From: Trichoplax adhaerens
Lineage: Eukaryota; Placozoa; Uniplacotomia; Trichoplacea; Trichoplacidae
Direction: 5' to 3'
NCBI RefSeq assembly: GCF_000150275.1
Contig: NW_002060943.1
Location: forward strand, 11,346,878 to 11,410,877
Length of the DNA: 64,000 bases
Shown: piece after piece, positions 38,501 to 48,388 of the stretch
Layout: each line of letters begins with the position of its first letter
Position numbering within the stretch: the first letter of the stretch is position 1
The notes under the pieces: model-generated
Database searches by the model: none
What the model was told of the DNA's origin: nothing
Seen by the model: only the letters and a program-made list of their open reading frames with translations
Made by a program: the position numbers and the translations under genes

Positions 38501-41344
38501 GATAAACATATTTCCGATAGTACAGGTTGTAGAGGCTCAGTACTATATATATTTGTTTTGACGAAAGAAAAATCTCGACCTTGGCGATTTAGTGAAAGTT
38601 GAATACTGGACGCGGTTGGCGTTTGGTGTCCGATGGTCGGATGCTGTTGCAAACGGTTTATATCGTCCCTGCCCTGTAGAGGATGAACTTGTTGAGCAGG
38701 CATGTGTGGTATTAGCGTAGAAACTGGCGTGTTTCGATGATGCGAAATTATACTAGAATTGACAGGTGGAGGAGTATAACTTCGAAAAGGTGATAGGGCT
38801 GCGGAATGATGGAGATTCTGTGATTTTGTCGTAAGATTATGCAGTCGCTGATCGGTAAAATTAACGGACGCTAATGGGTCTGTGTTGAAGGAATCAGATG
38901 TATTCTATACAACAATAACGAAGATAAATATAATTACATACTATATATAAATTTAAAGAAAGGCAGAATTACACGCGCTAACCTCAGTTTTTAATTTTCG
39001 TGGTTGCCAAAGAGAATGCTTATTTCTATTTTTATCAAAAATAAGAATGAACTCAGGTTCTCTTATGGTGGTGACGACTTGATATTCAGGACCATAAAAA
39101 TATTTTGATTCACCGCCTAAACAATAAGAGAATCATCAATAAATTTAAATTACTTAATTTTTTAGCCAGAAAAAATTTATGAAATACACTTGTACAAAAA
39201 TATAAAGTTAATACAGGGCATTGTGATAGCTGCAAAAAAGTTAGCTTACTTTCAAGATTGATGAATACCGGATGAGGTTCGTCGATTGGATTTGAGATCG
39301 TGTACAACTCGGGTATTCGTTTACCATGTCTATGATATAGTACAATAGCCAGATGTATTTGCATTATTATAATACGGAAAGGTTAAATTGGATAGTGAAT
39401 AATTTTAGCACTCGAGCTACAGAATGATGTATGGCTAAGACTAAAGATATTGAAATAAACAGTATCTATATTACTTTTCATATTCTGATTCTGTAAATCG
39501 TCTTTGTATTAAAAGGCCGGTGGATATATTCCAAACGTGTTGTACCTATTTAAGTGTTGAAGATTAATGCTTTAAATTGTAAATTGATGTACAGAAACGA
39601 ATTATAAAATACCAAATTGGACAATTCACAAAGACCTTACGTAAAATAAATACTATCAGCTGCATAAGCTACGGTAAATCGATAAAGTTTCTGTCAGTTT
39701 TTATAAAGTTCCACAGAGTACTTACCGGAAAAGGCGTTGAGCTGGTAAAGAAAGATCCATCCTCTGCGTAAAAACTTATAAAGTTTTGCTCAATAATGCA
39801 TAATTTTTGATTTTTAGCCCCATGATGACCTAAAGAGAAGTCATTCAATAATCGTTTTAGCTATAATGATACAGTTCATCAAGTATGATCGCAGTTAAGA
39901 TAGAAATTTTTCATTTAACTGCAATATATAACGTTTATAGTGATAAAGTACAGCTATTCATACGTTTTGTATTTGTGTCTTCTGAAAAGGTACACCAAAG
40001 CACCTATTGAATATAAAATAGTCAAAGTATCAAATGTAATAAATTTAGCATACTTAAAGATAGCGTCTTACTGACGTCGATTATTGGCGTTTCCACGGTA
40101 AAAGTTTTGACGATTTTGTTCGTATCGCCTATGCCACTAAAGCTTAGGACAACAGTCTTATCGCATACATAGATCTAATACAAGTATATAATAAATTTCG
40201 TGACCACATTGCAATATATTTGCTGAAGAGCTTTAATTTGATAAGATCACACTGGGATGACCTAATAAATTTTCTTCTTGATTTAGCATCATAGTATTTT
40301 ATTTTAACTACTATTATATGCAGCTTTAATATTTGCATAATTCTTTCTTTTAATATTGCTTCTAAATACATACGTGTCTGTAATATGTGCGCACATGATG
40401 ATATTTTTAACATTACAAACGCTATTCTCATAAACATATTCATTAAATTAATAAGATTAGATTATATCGATGACGTACTTCCTTCTCTGTAGCTACATTC
40501 CCTCCATCTTGGTCGTCTGCGTAACATGTAACTTTCCAAAAATCCTAAATGAGCGTTGTATATTGATAAATTGACTTTACTGTATATATAATATTAGACT
40601 ATGGAACTATCATAAAAAAAATTATCATGGTTTATGGTAGCCAATGAATCTATTTCCATAGCTAAGATCGAAAACAAATAACTTGTAAATTCCGATTAAC
40701 AGTAGATTTTATGGATATTTTGATGGGTTAAAATGACCTTCACTGCTTGTGACTGGTTCAGTTGAAATTTGTGCACATTTACTTGAATAGTACTGTAACG
40801 TACACGAATGTGGTTTGAATTATAATAACTCAGATTGATCGTTTGCAAATAATGGGTTAGAAACTCTGAGATTCTAGATAGAGCTATAGGGTTCAATTAT
40901 ATTATTGGGTATAAAAGTCATTCGCCGTACGCATGCTGTGCCCATAAAATTTATTATACGAGTATGAAACTATAGTACGCAAATATTTTACTAATCTGCA
41001 AACTTTTACAGAAAGATGAAAGATTTTTTCAGCACTGTACAGTATTACATTCAAGTCTTTCGATAGCTATATTCATTACTTTCTGGACAGTGTCCGAATA
41101 TTGCAAAAGTACATATCAATATTGAATCGGTATACTACAAGAACAAATGCAGATGCAAACATACACGTACATTATCTTATGCAAGTGATGAATGATATGT
41201 TAAAAATAGTATCTATCTACACTATATATACGTCATATTTATTTTGGTAGAAACCTTCTGTTCTTGGTGACCGTTTTCATCGTTTTTACCAAGCGGATGT
41301 CGATCTCGATAGTAAATCTTTCCATTTGGTATAAAGTCTTCCAT
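29597..41344 (-). CDS. ANAPC1: Anaphase-promoting complex subunit 1 (APC1)
   Basis: Largest scaffold subunit of the APC/C ubiquitin ligase, which drives mitotic exit by marking securin and cyclins. The gene has dozens of short exons over 11.7 kb. The start exon (ATG at 41344) encodes MEDFIPNGKIYYRDRHPLGK, resembling the vertebrate N-terminus. Exon 2 (40479-40544) reads DFWKVTCYADDQDGG. Later exons show the WD-like N-terminal half; a Ser/Gln-rich insert before SEICLSKIWEED (about 38490-38530); LPEEIGFTILAQYLK (about 37400); FGVQIILHQILNDCRRNPSG (about 35480-35540); GKDLRLREVGRLL (about 35000); and the PC-repeat half with HAGFLMALGLSGHLS, VQIASLIGIGLLYEGS and ITAGACMAIGFRFAGSANA. The terminal TAA (29597-29599) lies inside an AATAAA. 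Internal exon edges were not all fixed. Confidence 0.95.
40277..40895. repeat. Source block of a duplicated ANAPC1 segment (intron 2 edge, exon 2 and part of intron 1)
   Basis: This block is recognisably similar, in the same orientation, to 45667-46385, with substitutions and indels throughout. Matching landmarks include ACTACTATTA-ATGCAGCTTT, ATCTTGGTCGT, AGATCGAAA-AAATAACTT, TGTGGTTTGAATTAT and GATTCTAGATAGA-CTATAGGG. Here exon 2 is intact with a GTACGT donor. Confidence 0.8.
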
Positions 41345-44128
41345 CCTCGTTAATTCAAGCACAAAGGTCTATTTGTAATGGGGTATTTCTCTGTTCGAGA
41401 TTTAAGAAAGTAGACAACAGAAAATAGCTTATTAGTGGATTAGCATTAGCGCAATGTCAATATGCTATAAATGAAATCTTGCAGATAGAGCTTGCAGTAT
41501 AATAGAAAAATAGGAAGTCTAACCAGAGCATAGAGTACCATTACTGTATCTATCAGTATACAATACTGTAGATAGTATAGTACAAGTCACTGCTGGTATT
41601 TTTTCTACTGTGCAAAAATCTAGGCAATCATGGATGGTATAACAAACTTCTTGGAGATTCAGAACAATGATATGTAAATGGATAGTCAAACATGAGACAC
41701 CTCCATCTTTCAACTTTACGTATTTTTATGTGGTAATATTTTATAGTCCATCGTTGGGAGTTGGGATCAACTTATGAATAAATTGGGAAATTATCTCCTA
41801 CATATTGACTACTATACAAGTTTGACACTGAGGTCAAATGACCTCATTGTGTTTATAAACTCTATAAAGATGTCTTTCTAGCTAGTAAAAAGACATTAGC
41901 AGATATCTAGTAGGAGCATTGAAGATGTAGTACAATTACAGGTTGATCGAGTTCAAGTGAAAATTTCGATTGGTACATGATACTAAAAGATTGAAAGTGC
42001 CCATTTATGTATGATTCTAAGAAGGAAAGGTAAAGATCTTATTGAGTAGTCATTAATAATAATATATTGTACAGTACTACTACTGTACATTGGCATCTAT
42101 CTGTAAGATAAGCAAAAACACTTTCTGCAATGATTAACTTGGTGGTGCTCTATCCAGATAGCTCAAAAACACAAATATGATTTCAAAGTGGTAATATTAA
42201 TCTACAACTGGGTAAAAACAGTAGAAATAGCCAAGACATACTCTAGATAATACAGAAATAACAGTCATTTATTTATTGTAATCATGGACTATCTTAAGTT
42301 ACATTGAATTTTAGTCAATAATCTGCACAGTCGCACAACTCTACTTTCTACTGCTTGTAGGTAAAACGTTGCCAATTTGCATCACAAGAAATCAACTCAT
42401 TGGATAGTTGATATACGTACCACGCAGCTAGTCCCAATTTTTCCGAAGTAGTTACGGGTTGCCTTTTAATTGAATTTTATGTTCTATGGCAAGGGATTCA
42501 ATTTGCATTCATACCAAGAGCAATGTTATAACCTGGAAAATGGATCGATTTGGAAGGCGAGAAAATCAATCTCCATTCACAGCTCATTGGTCGATCTAAA
42601 GGACGATACTGTATTCTCTACCGTACTATACCGTAAAGATTGGGGGGGGGGTACTGTACCGTCAGTACAGTATAGTGCACTGTTTCAGTGAGGAGTCTAC
42701 AGCTAGTACAATAGTACAACAGTCAGATAATTTGATTTTCGCGCCAGATGCAACCTTTCAGTGTGTACAGTACTCTCTTACGATGTATGTACTGTGAAGT
42801 AGTACTGTACACTGTACTGTCCACTGCCAACAGGTACAGTACAGTACAGTACAGTACTGTACTGCATTGTACTGTACTGTACTGTACTGCATTGTACTGT
42901 ACTGTACTGTACTGCATTGTACTGTACTGTACTGTACTGCATTGTACTGTACTGTACTGTACTGTACTAGCATGGACCTCTACAGTACAGTACTGTACTG
43001 TACAGTACTGTACACTACTGTACTGTAGGTCTACAGTACTGTAGCATGGGCCAAAGGCCGTATCGGTACTGTACTGGTACCGTAAATACGATACAATTTT
43101 AATCTTCAAGGTTAAAGCGGAACCTGTACTGGCAACGATGAGCAACGATGAGCTCTAATGTTAATAGCCCAAAACCCAAGATGTCATTTTTCAGGTAAGC
43201 AAAGACATATTATTCTACCTCTGGCATACTGGTCTTGTCGAACAGAAGTACAAATTTCATTAAAAACTGCTACAAACAAGCACTACTTTCATTGTGTCTT
43301 GTGTTAGCCTGAAGCAATGTCTGTATTGTATACATTATATATGGATATACGAGTATGCGGGTATACAAAGTACCAGTATGGACTCCTACTACAAGAGCAC
43401 GAGCATCGGCCATTGCAGTCTATAGCTAAGATGAAATGAAGCATTTAGGCAGATATTTAGCCATAGTTAGCTAGATACCATATGATTACAAAATAGGATA
43501 CTCAAGCTTGATTGTGATAGTAGACACAAACATCAAACTTGTAGAAAGGATGAAAAGGAACCTGTTGGCAAAGTAGGCTGTTTTGAGATATCAAGGATGC
43601 GAGCCATTCTCTTGACAAATTCATTTGCAGAAGTACAGTGTTAATTAATTGTAACTAGCATACAACCCACTCTCTATAATAATTAGAAAGTAGTAAAATG
43701 ACAAATCTATGACTGGTGAAATGATTGCATTTAAAAAATATGTACACAACTTGAATAATACAATTAGTCGGGTAACAGGATACTTCATGCAGTGATCGTC
43801 AATTTGTTATGATGGAATGATCTAGGCCTTGCAGTCGTCATCAAATCTTTCCCATCCTCTGTGGGTGTAAAGGCTTTATTTACACCTAATAGTAGGGATA
43901 AGCGTGGTAGTAACTCGTTCTACACATATTTATTTTCGTAAAATTTTGTTAATATTATACTGTACCAATAAATTTCCTGTTCAGAATTTTGCTCGTTGCA
44001 CGCCCAATACCGCATCGAAAGTGATGACTATCATCATTTCGATGAAATTATTTACTGTACTTTGGCATCTCGCTGATTCATTCCTATGACAATAATTAAT
44101 GGAAATTGACAATTTACAATTCGAAAAC
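41345..44128. other. Non-coding region upstream of ANAPC1
   Basis: Contains the presumed ANAPC1 promoter near 41345-41500, scattered TACTGTAC words, a (G)9-10 run at about 42642-42651 and the large TACTGTAC array. Open frames here either lie in the array or lack any family resemblance. Confidence 0.5.
42770..43075. repeat. TACTGTAC palindromic array with a 25-bp higher-order repeat
   Basis: About 300 bp of nearly uninterrupted CAGTACAGTAC/TACTGTACTG words. Inside it, GCATTGTACTG recurs at 42864, 42889, 42914 and 42939, an exact 25-bp period. The left part (ACAGTACAGT...) is complementary to the right part (...ACTGTACTGT), so the block can form a long imperfect hairpin. A second small fold lies at about 42980-43045. 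The 98-140 codon frames across it on both strands are products of the period. Confidence 0.92.
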
Positions 44129-45352
44129 TCATCGTTTCTTTTCGGACTGTATAATTTAATGTGCGTTAAATTATTTACAATCAGTAACCAAGATCTGAAG
44201 CTTTATAGTCATAGTAAACTTACTATTGATATACGAGTATTAGGGACTGCTAGAGGTTGCTCGAGTATATTGCCTCTTAATGATATGGTATTTATTGACT
44301 TTTAATACGCATTGGAAGATTAATTTAAAAATTTCTTAAACAGATATATAGGGTTGGGTATCGTTCTTTCCTCAGCCGTATTATTCTTACTTGTCAATAC
44401 CGGAAGTATCGTCAATAAGCCAAAAAATTCGATTAAATCTACAGTAAGAAATTTATTGCTCTTTCCCCACTAAACGTAAATTGCTTTAAATTACTGAAGA
44501 TGTAGAGATGAAAGCCATTAGTTAAAACCTAATTAAAATATTTTAAGTGATAATATCCACAATCGTGCTGCTGTGTTAATGTATCAAGTGCTTAATTATG
44601 CTAACTATTTAGTCAGTTTTACTTTCAGCTTTATAGTTATTCATTTCTTTCTTTCTTAAAAGCAAAATACTTCAAGATGGGATGAATAAATCATTGGATC
44701 CTTCCTTCCTTTCAATATTTTAAATGGAATCACTTAAGCTTTCTTCTCCGTATTGTTTGAAAAAGTGTGATACAGAAAATGAATTCAATCTATAATTTAT
44801 CTGCTCTCACTTTTACGATATGAAAGCTATTAGAGTAATGCATTTATCTTTGATGTTATCCGCTATCTATCTCTAATGTCTTTTTATTCCCACTAATTTA
44901 TAATTACATCGCTGAAGGCTAAATGTTGTAAATACTTATTGTATTGTGTCTTCAATAAAATGTGATAACAGCCCTGCAACTAGTGTTCCACATTCTATTC
45001 GATTTGACCATTTTGACATAAATTCGATTCAATTCGAAATTTGTGCAAGTAAAATTCGGTTTATTTTTACGTGAATATACAATAAATAGTCATTTGAAAT
45101 TGTATATTTGTAAATTTATTGGCGTATACCATTATAATATTAGTTCTATAGAGAGAAAATAAAGAATTTCATATCAAGCAACTAGTAAATAGACATCATT
45201 TATGACAGATGTTAAAACGTTCATTTGCAAAATAGCCAATGTGCCGTGTTTGGTAAATGCCCGTGTATGTCAAAACGCTATTAGGACCACTATAATTTAT
45301 AATTGCAATATAGAATTAATAACAAAGGTCAAAGATACAAATACAGGATAAT
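44129..45352. repeat. Direct repeat copy A (~1.2 kb, function unknown)
   Basis: Closely similar to 50866-51950 in the same orientation. Shared landmarks include AAATTATTTACA-TCAGTAAC, AATACTTCAAGA-GGAATG-like text, CTTTCTTCTCCGTAT, GTGTGATACAGAAAA, TTAGAGTAATGCATTTATCT, GAGAGAAAATAAAGAATTTC and TTGGTAAATGCCCGT. Identity looks high but with many substitutions. No transposase, terminal inverted repeat or long open frame is visible. It ends about 300 bp before the ANAPC1-derived block. Confidence 0.82.
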
Positions 45353-45666
45353 ATGTTTAAATCTTGTTATGTAACAGCGATAAATACTACGATATATCTA
45401 AATCTTGCTACAATTCTGATATCTTAGTATGTTTCAGTCTTAGCATAATTCATAATGCATGTTTTATTTGCAATCTTAGCTTAACTCTTATACTCTATGA
45501 TGTGTTGCAATCTTAATACTCTATGATAAGTTGAAATCTTTGTGGAGTTCTAATACTGAGCGATATTTTGTAATCATTGCGCAACTCAAATTTGTCGCAA
45601 TCTTAGGGTACCGTACCCTGACACTCTGATATGTAGCACTATTAGTGCAACTCTGATGTATTACTA

Positions 45667-46385
45667 TGATTTAGTTCCAATTCATTTTATTTCAACTACT
45701 ATTACATGCAGCTTTATTATCTGTGTCTTTCTTTTCAATGTTGATTCCATAACGTGCCTATCCGTGACGTGCACACAAAATTATAAAATTCTTAATATTA
45801 AGAGTAGGATTCTCATCAACATATTCATCAATAACATTAGGTCATATCGATCGCGTATTTCCTTCCCTATAGCTATATTTCCTTTATCTTGGTCGTTTAC
45901 GTAATATACCCTTAGCTTTCAAAAAAATCCTAATATATTGTACATTTATAAATTGAGTATCTTAATATATGAAAAATTCACTTTATTGCATAAAATAGGT
46001 TCGTCTTATAACTACCAAGAAATATCTGGCTACAATCAGATTATCTAAGTTACTACAGCAAAATTCATCATTGATATATGTTACAATCAGCTATAGAATT
46101 TTTTTAGCAACACAATGAATTTATTGTCATAGTTAAGATCGAAATAAATAACTTATAAATTTTGATGAATTGTAGATTTACGTATATTTTGATAGATTAA
46201 AACGGTCATTAATGTTTATGAGTGGCTTAGTAGATACAACAAGAGTATCATTAATTGAGGTTGGTGTACATTTACTAGAATAGTATTGTATGTGTATGTG
46301 GTTTGAATTATGATAACTCAGATTAATTGTTTGCCAATAATGGGGTAGAAATTTACGATTCTAGATAGAACTATAGGGTAATAAT
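45667..46385 (-). pseudogene. Broken duplicate of ANAPC1 exon 2 with flanking introns
   Basis: Diverged copy of 40277-40895. The exon 2 equivalent (about 45862-45930) still starts after an AG with GATTTTTT and keeps the codons for NDQD, but an in-frame TAA follows the fifth codon. The splice donor has changed from GTACGT to ATACGC. It cannot encode the APC1 N-terminus. It lies about 4.3 kb upstream of the real ANAPC1 start, in the same orientation. Confidence 0.8.
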
Positions 46386-47204
46386 AGCCTCTGTGACAGA
46401 TTTATTGCATTACATCTATCTAAATGTGTCATATATGATATGTACAAGTATGCAATCAACGCTTGTAACACTTCTATGTAGATCTTTGCATCGTTCTTAA
46501 AAATGATTGCTATATGATGAATGCAAATTATTGTAATCAGTAGCTTTCACTTTACAAATAAGAATTACTATTTCAAGTCAACAATATCTTTAATTAATTA
46601 AGCATGTACAATATTCTGCACTATATCAACTACGCACAATTTTATTATAGCCAGTTAGAGGTACAACTACAGCTCATCTTAACACAATCTGACTACATTT
46701 TACAGTTAATTTCTCATAAAAAGATTTTTTAATTAATAAATTAACCCAACTTCCAAATAATAATAAACAACAAAGCAACTTAAAAACACGTTTGAGAATA
46801 TGTTAATTAAACATAATGATTGAGCCCAAATATTATTGCAACAGTTACCATGTTCATAATATCAAATTAATTAATAAGCTATATGATTATCGTCGCTCAG
46901 TAGTAATATAATTTAGACATATACAAGTACTAGAATGCGTATATTAGGACCGATTGATATCACAAGAACAGGGACTAATTGAAGTTTTTAAAGTTTAGTT
47001 ATAAATTTGGATATTATTGCTATTAATCTCAGATAAATTTATCGCCCAGATTTCTACAAAGTAGAAAGACAGTAACAACATACTGCATGGTCCTAGTGCA
47101 AAACAAGATTTCATTAATATTTACATAGCGCTAATAAGTTATTTTCCTTCGTCTTGTTTCTAAAATTTTTAACAGGAGGAATACTCTAGCTCTACCTTAA
47201 AGAA
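46386..47204. other. Non-coding stretch between the two ANAPC1-derived fragments
   Basis: AT-rich with no supportable gene. Copies of TTAATTAAT-like words occur. It separates the direct exon 2 copy from the inverted exon 1 copy. Confidence 0.45.
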
Positions 47205-47320
47205 TCGATTGTTGCACCTAAATTAACGAGGATGGAAGGCTTTATACTGAATGGAAAGATTTACTTTCGAGGTCAACATCCCTTTGGTAATGCGGTGAAA
47301 CTGTTCAACAATGTCCAATA
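47205..47320 (+). pseudogene. Inverted, truncated copy of ANAPC1 exon 1
   Basis: From AATTAACGAGGATGGAAG onward the plus strand matches the minus-strand ANAPC1 start exon and about 20 bp of its leader. ATG at 47232 opens MEGFILNGKIYFRGQHPFG, against the real MEDFIPNGKIYYRDRHPLG. After about 58 bp the similarity ends and the frame closes at a TAA near 47317. Orientation is opposite to ANAPC1. A minus-strand open frame (47223-47489) overlaps this segment and is probably fortuitous. Confidence 0.82.
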
Positions 47321-48007
47321 AATTATGTAGCGCTACAGGCTGCACCTTATTATTAAGAGATAGATTTCTGGACGATAAACTCCCAATAAATAGCCCTCGA
47401 TGAATCTTATCTTCTGTATAACGAATTACAATTGGAAATTTAGCAATAGTATATACTGTACATATAATTATAAGATACAATAGATACAATTAACAAACGA
47501 ATTATGTATGACAATGAATAATGCATACATATTTTAGGGGTTAGTATGTTTATTTAGGACTAAATCGTTTGAAACAATTCATGATTTAAACAGTCGGACA
47601 TCCTCTTAATCCCTTTGGGTGAATTACATGTCTATGAGTATTTAGAAAAGAAATAGACTAGAGCCGAATCTAGAGTTAGAGTTGCTACGACATGTGCCAT
47701 ATATCCATGAGAATTAAACGCTTGCTCGAACTGGGAGCTAATTATACAGTGCACGATACGTAGTTGTCAATCATTAGGAGTTCTCGGCTTATCAAATGTC
47801 AATCATTTATTGACGCCTTTATGATCAACTCTAAGAAGCAATTAAGTATGATTATTAAGTTAATTGAGTCTAAACTGCTATCTATTAAACATGATTGTAC
47901 ACTGTTTCAGTTAAAAGTCCATTAATAGAGATTGGTACTTATATTGGAAAAATCGAAGAAGTTTATTTAAGGGTTAACCGATAAGAACTCGTTAAGATTG
48001 GATCAAG

Positions 48008-48388
48008 ATGAGTAGAATGGCTCATATTTTGATAAAAGATCTCACCATGCAGGCCTTTGTTGGTATTCGCGAAGAGGAATTTCGCAATCCTCAAACTGTT
48101 GTATTATCCCTAAAAATATTTACAGATATTAATTTAGCACGGCAAAAGGATGATATTCACTATACTCTGAACTATGTCAAGGTGATTGAGGAAATTAGAT
48201 TAATAGTTAAAAGACAACACCATAAATTATTGGAATATCTTGGGGGTGATATTATCTCTCATCTCTTTGCTTCGTTTGATGCAATCCAACATATTGAGCT
48301 AAAAGTAATAAAACCGAAGGTTGTTCCCGATACAAAAGAAGTCGGTGTTTTAATCAGTCAAGATCGAAGCTCATATGAAGCGCAGTGA
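48008..48388 (+). CDS. Dihydroneopterin aldolase / epimerase (FolB/FolX family), intronless
   Basis: A 126-residue single-exon protein that is full length for the bacterial family (about 115-125). Family members cleave or epimerise 7,8-dihydroneopterin (or its triphosphate) in pterin and folate synthesis, acting as octamers of a T-fold. Motifs seen: ILIKDL at the N-terminal strand; FVGIREEE (residues 17-24) holding the conserved glutamates; DDIHYTLNY with the conserved Tyr56; KLLEYL with Glu76, the likely pterin-anchoring acid; and VIKPK...EVGVLIS with Lys102, the likely catalytic lysine. FVGIREEE recalls FolX more than FolB, so aldolase versus epimerase is open. An in-frame TAA lies 15 bp before the ATG, so this start is right unless an upstream exon exists. 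All confident neighbours are intron-rich. Animals generally lack folate synthesis, so acquisition by transfer is likely; a retained ancestral gene is the alternative. Confidence 0.9.
   Translation: MSRMAHILIKDLTMQAFVGIREEEFRNPQTVVLSLKIFTDINLARQKDDIHYTLNYVKVIEEIRLIVKRQHHKLLEYLGGDIISHLFASFDAIQHIELKVIKPKVVPDTKEVGVLISQDRSSYEAQ

Noticed and set aside
40144-40443. 99-codon minus-strand frame inside ANAPC1
   Set aside because: It mostly covers intronic sequence between ANAPC1 exons 2 and 3; only its upstream neighbour is exon 2. The translated sequence does not match APC1.
41519-41713. Cysteine-containing 64-codon minus-strand frame upstream of ANAPC1
   Set aside because: The sequence lies in the likely ANAPC1 promoter, has no signal peptide and no neighbouring exons.
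42723-43145. Long overlapping frames on both strands (up to 140 codons)
   Set aside because: They come entirely from the period of the TACTGTAC/25-bp array, which lacks stops in several frames. Repetitive Tyr-Ser-Thr-Val-Gln is not a credible protein.
43904-44305. Two adjacent plus-strand frames of 61 and 68 codons
   Set aside because: They overlap the start of direct repeat copy A. Copy B does not keep the second frame open, and the proteins show no features.
47223-47489. 88-codon minus-strand frame opposite the inverted ANAPC1 exon 1 copy
   Set aside because: Its 3' third is the antisense of the copied exon and the rest has no recognisable family, ATG context or exon partner. Probably a chance frame in a rearranged segment.
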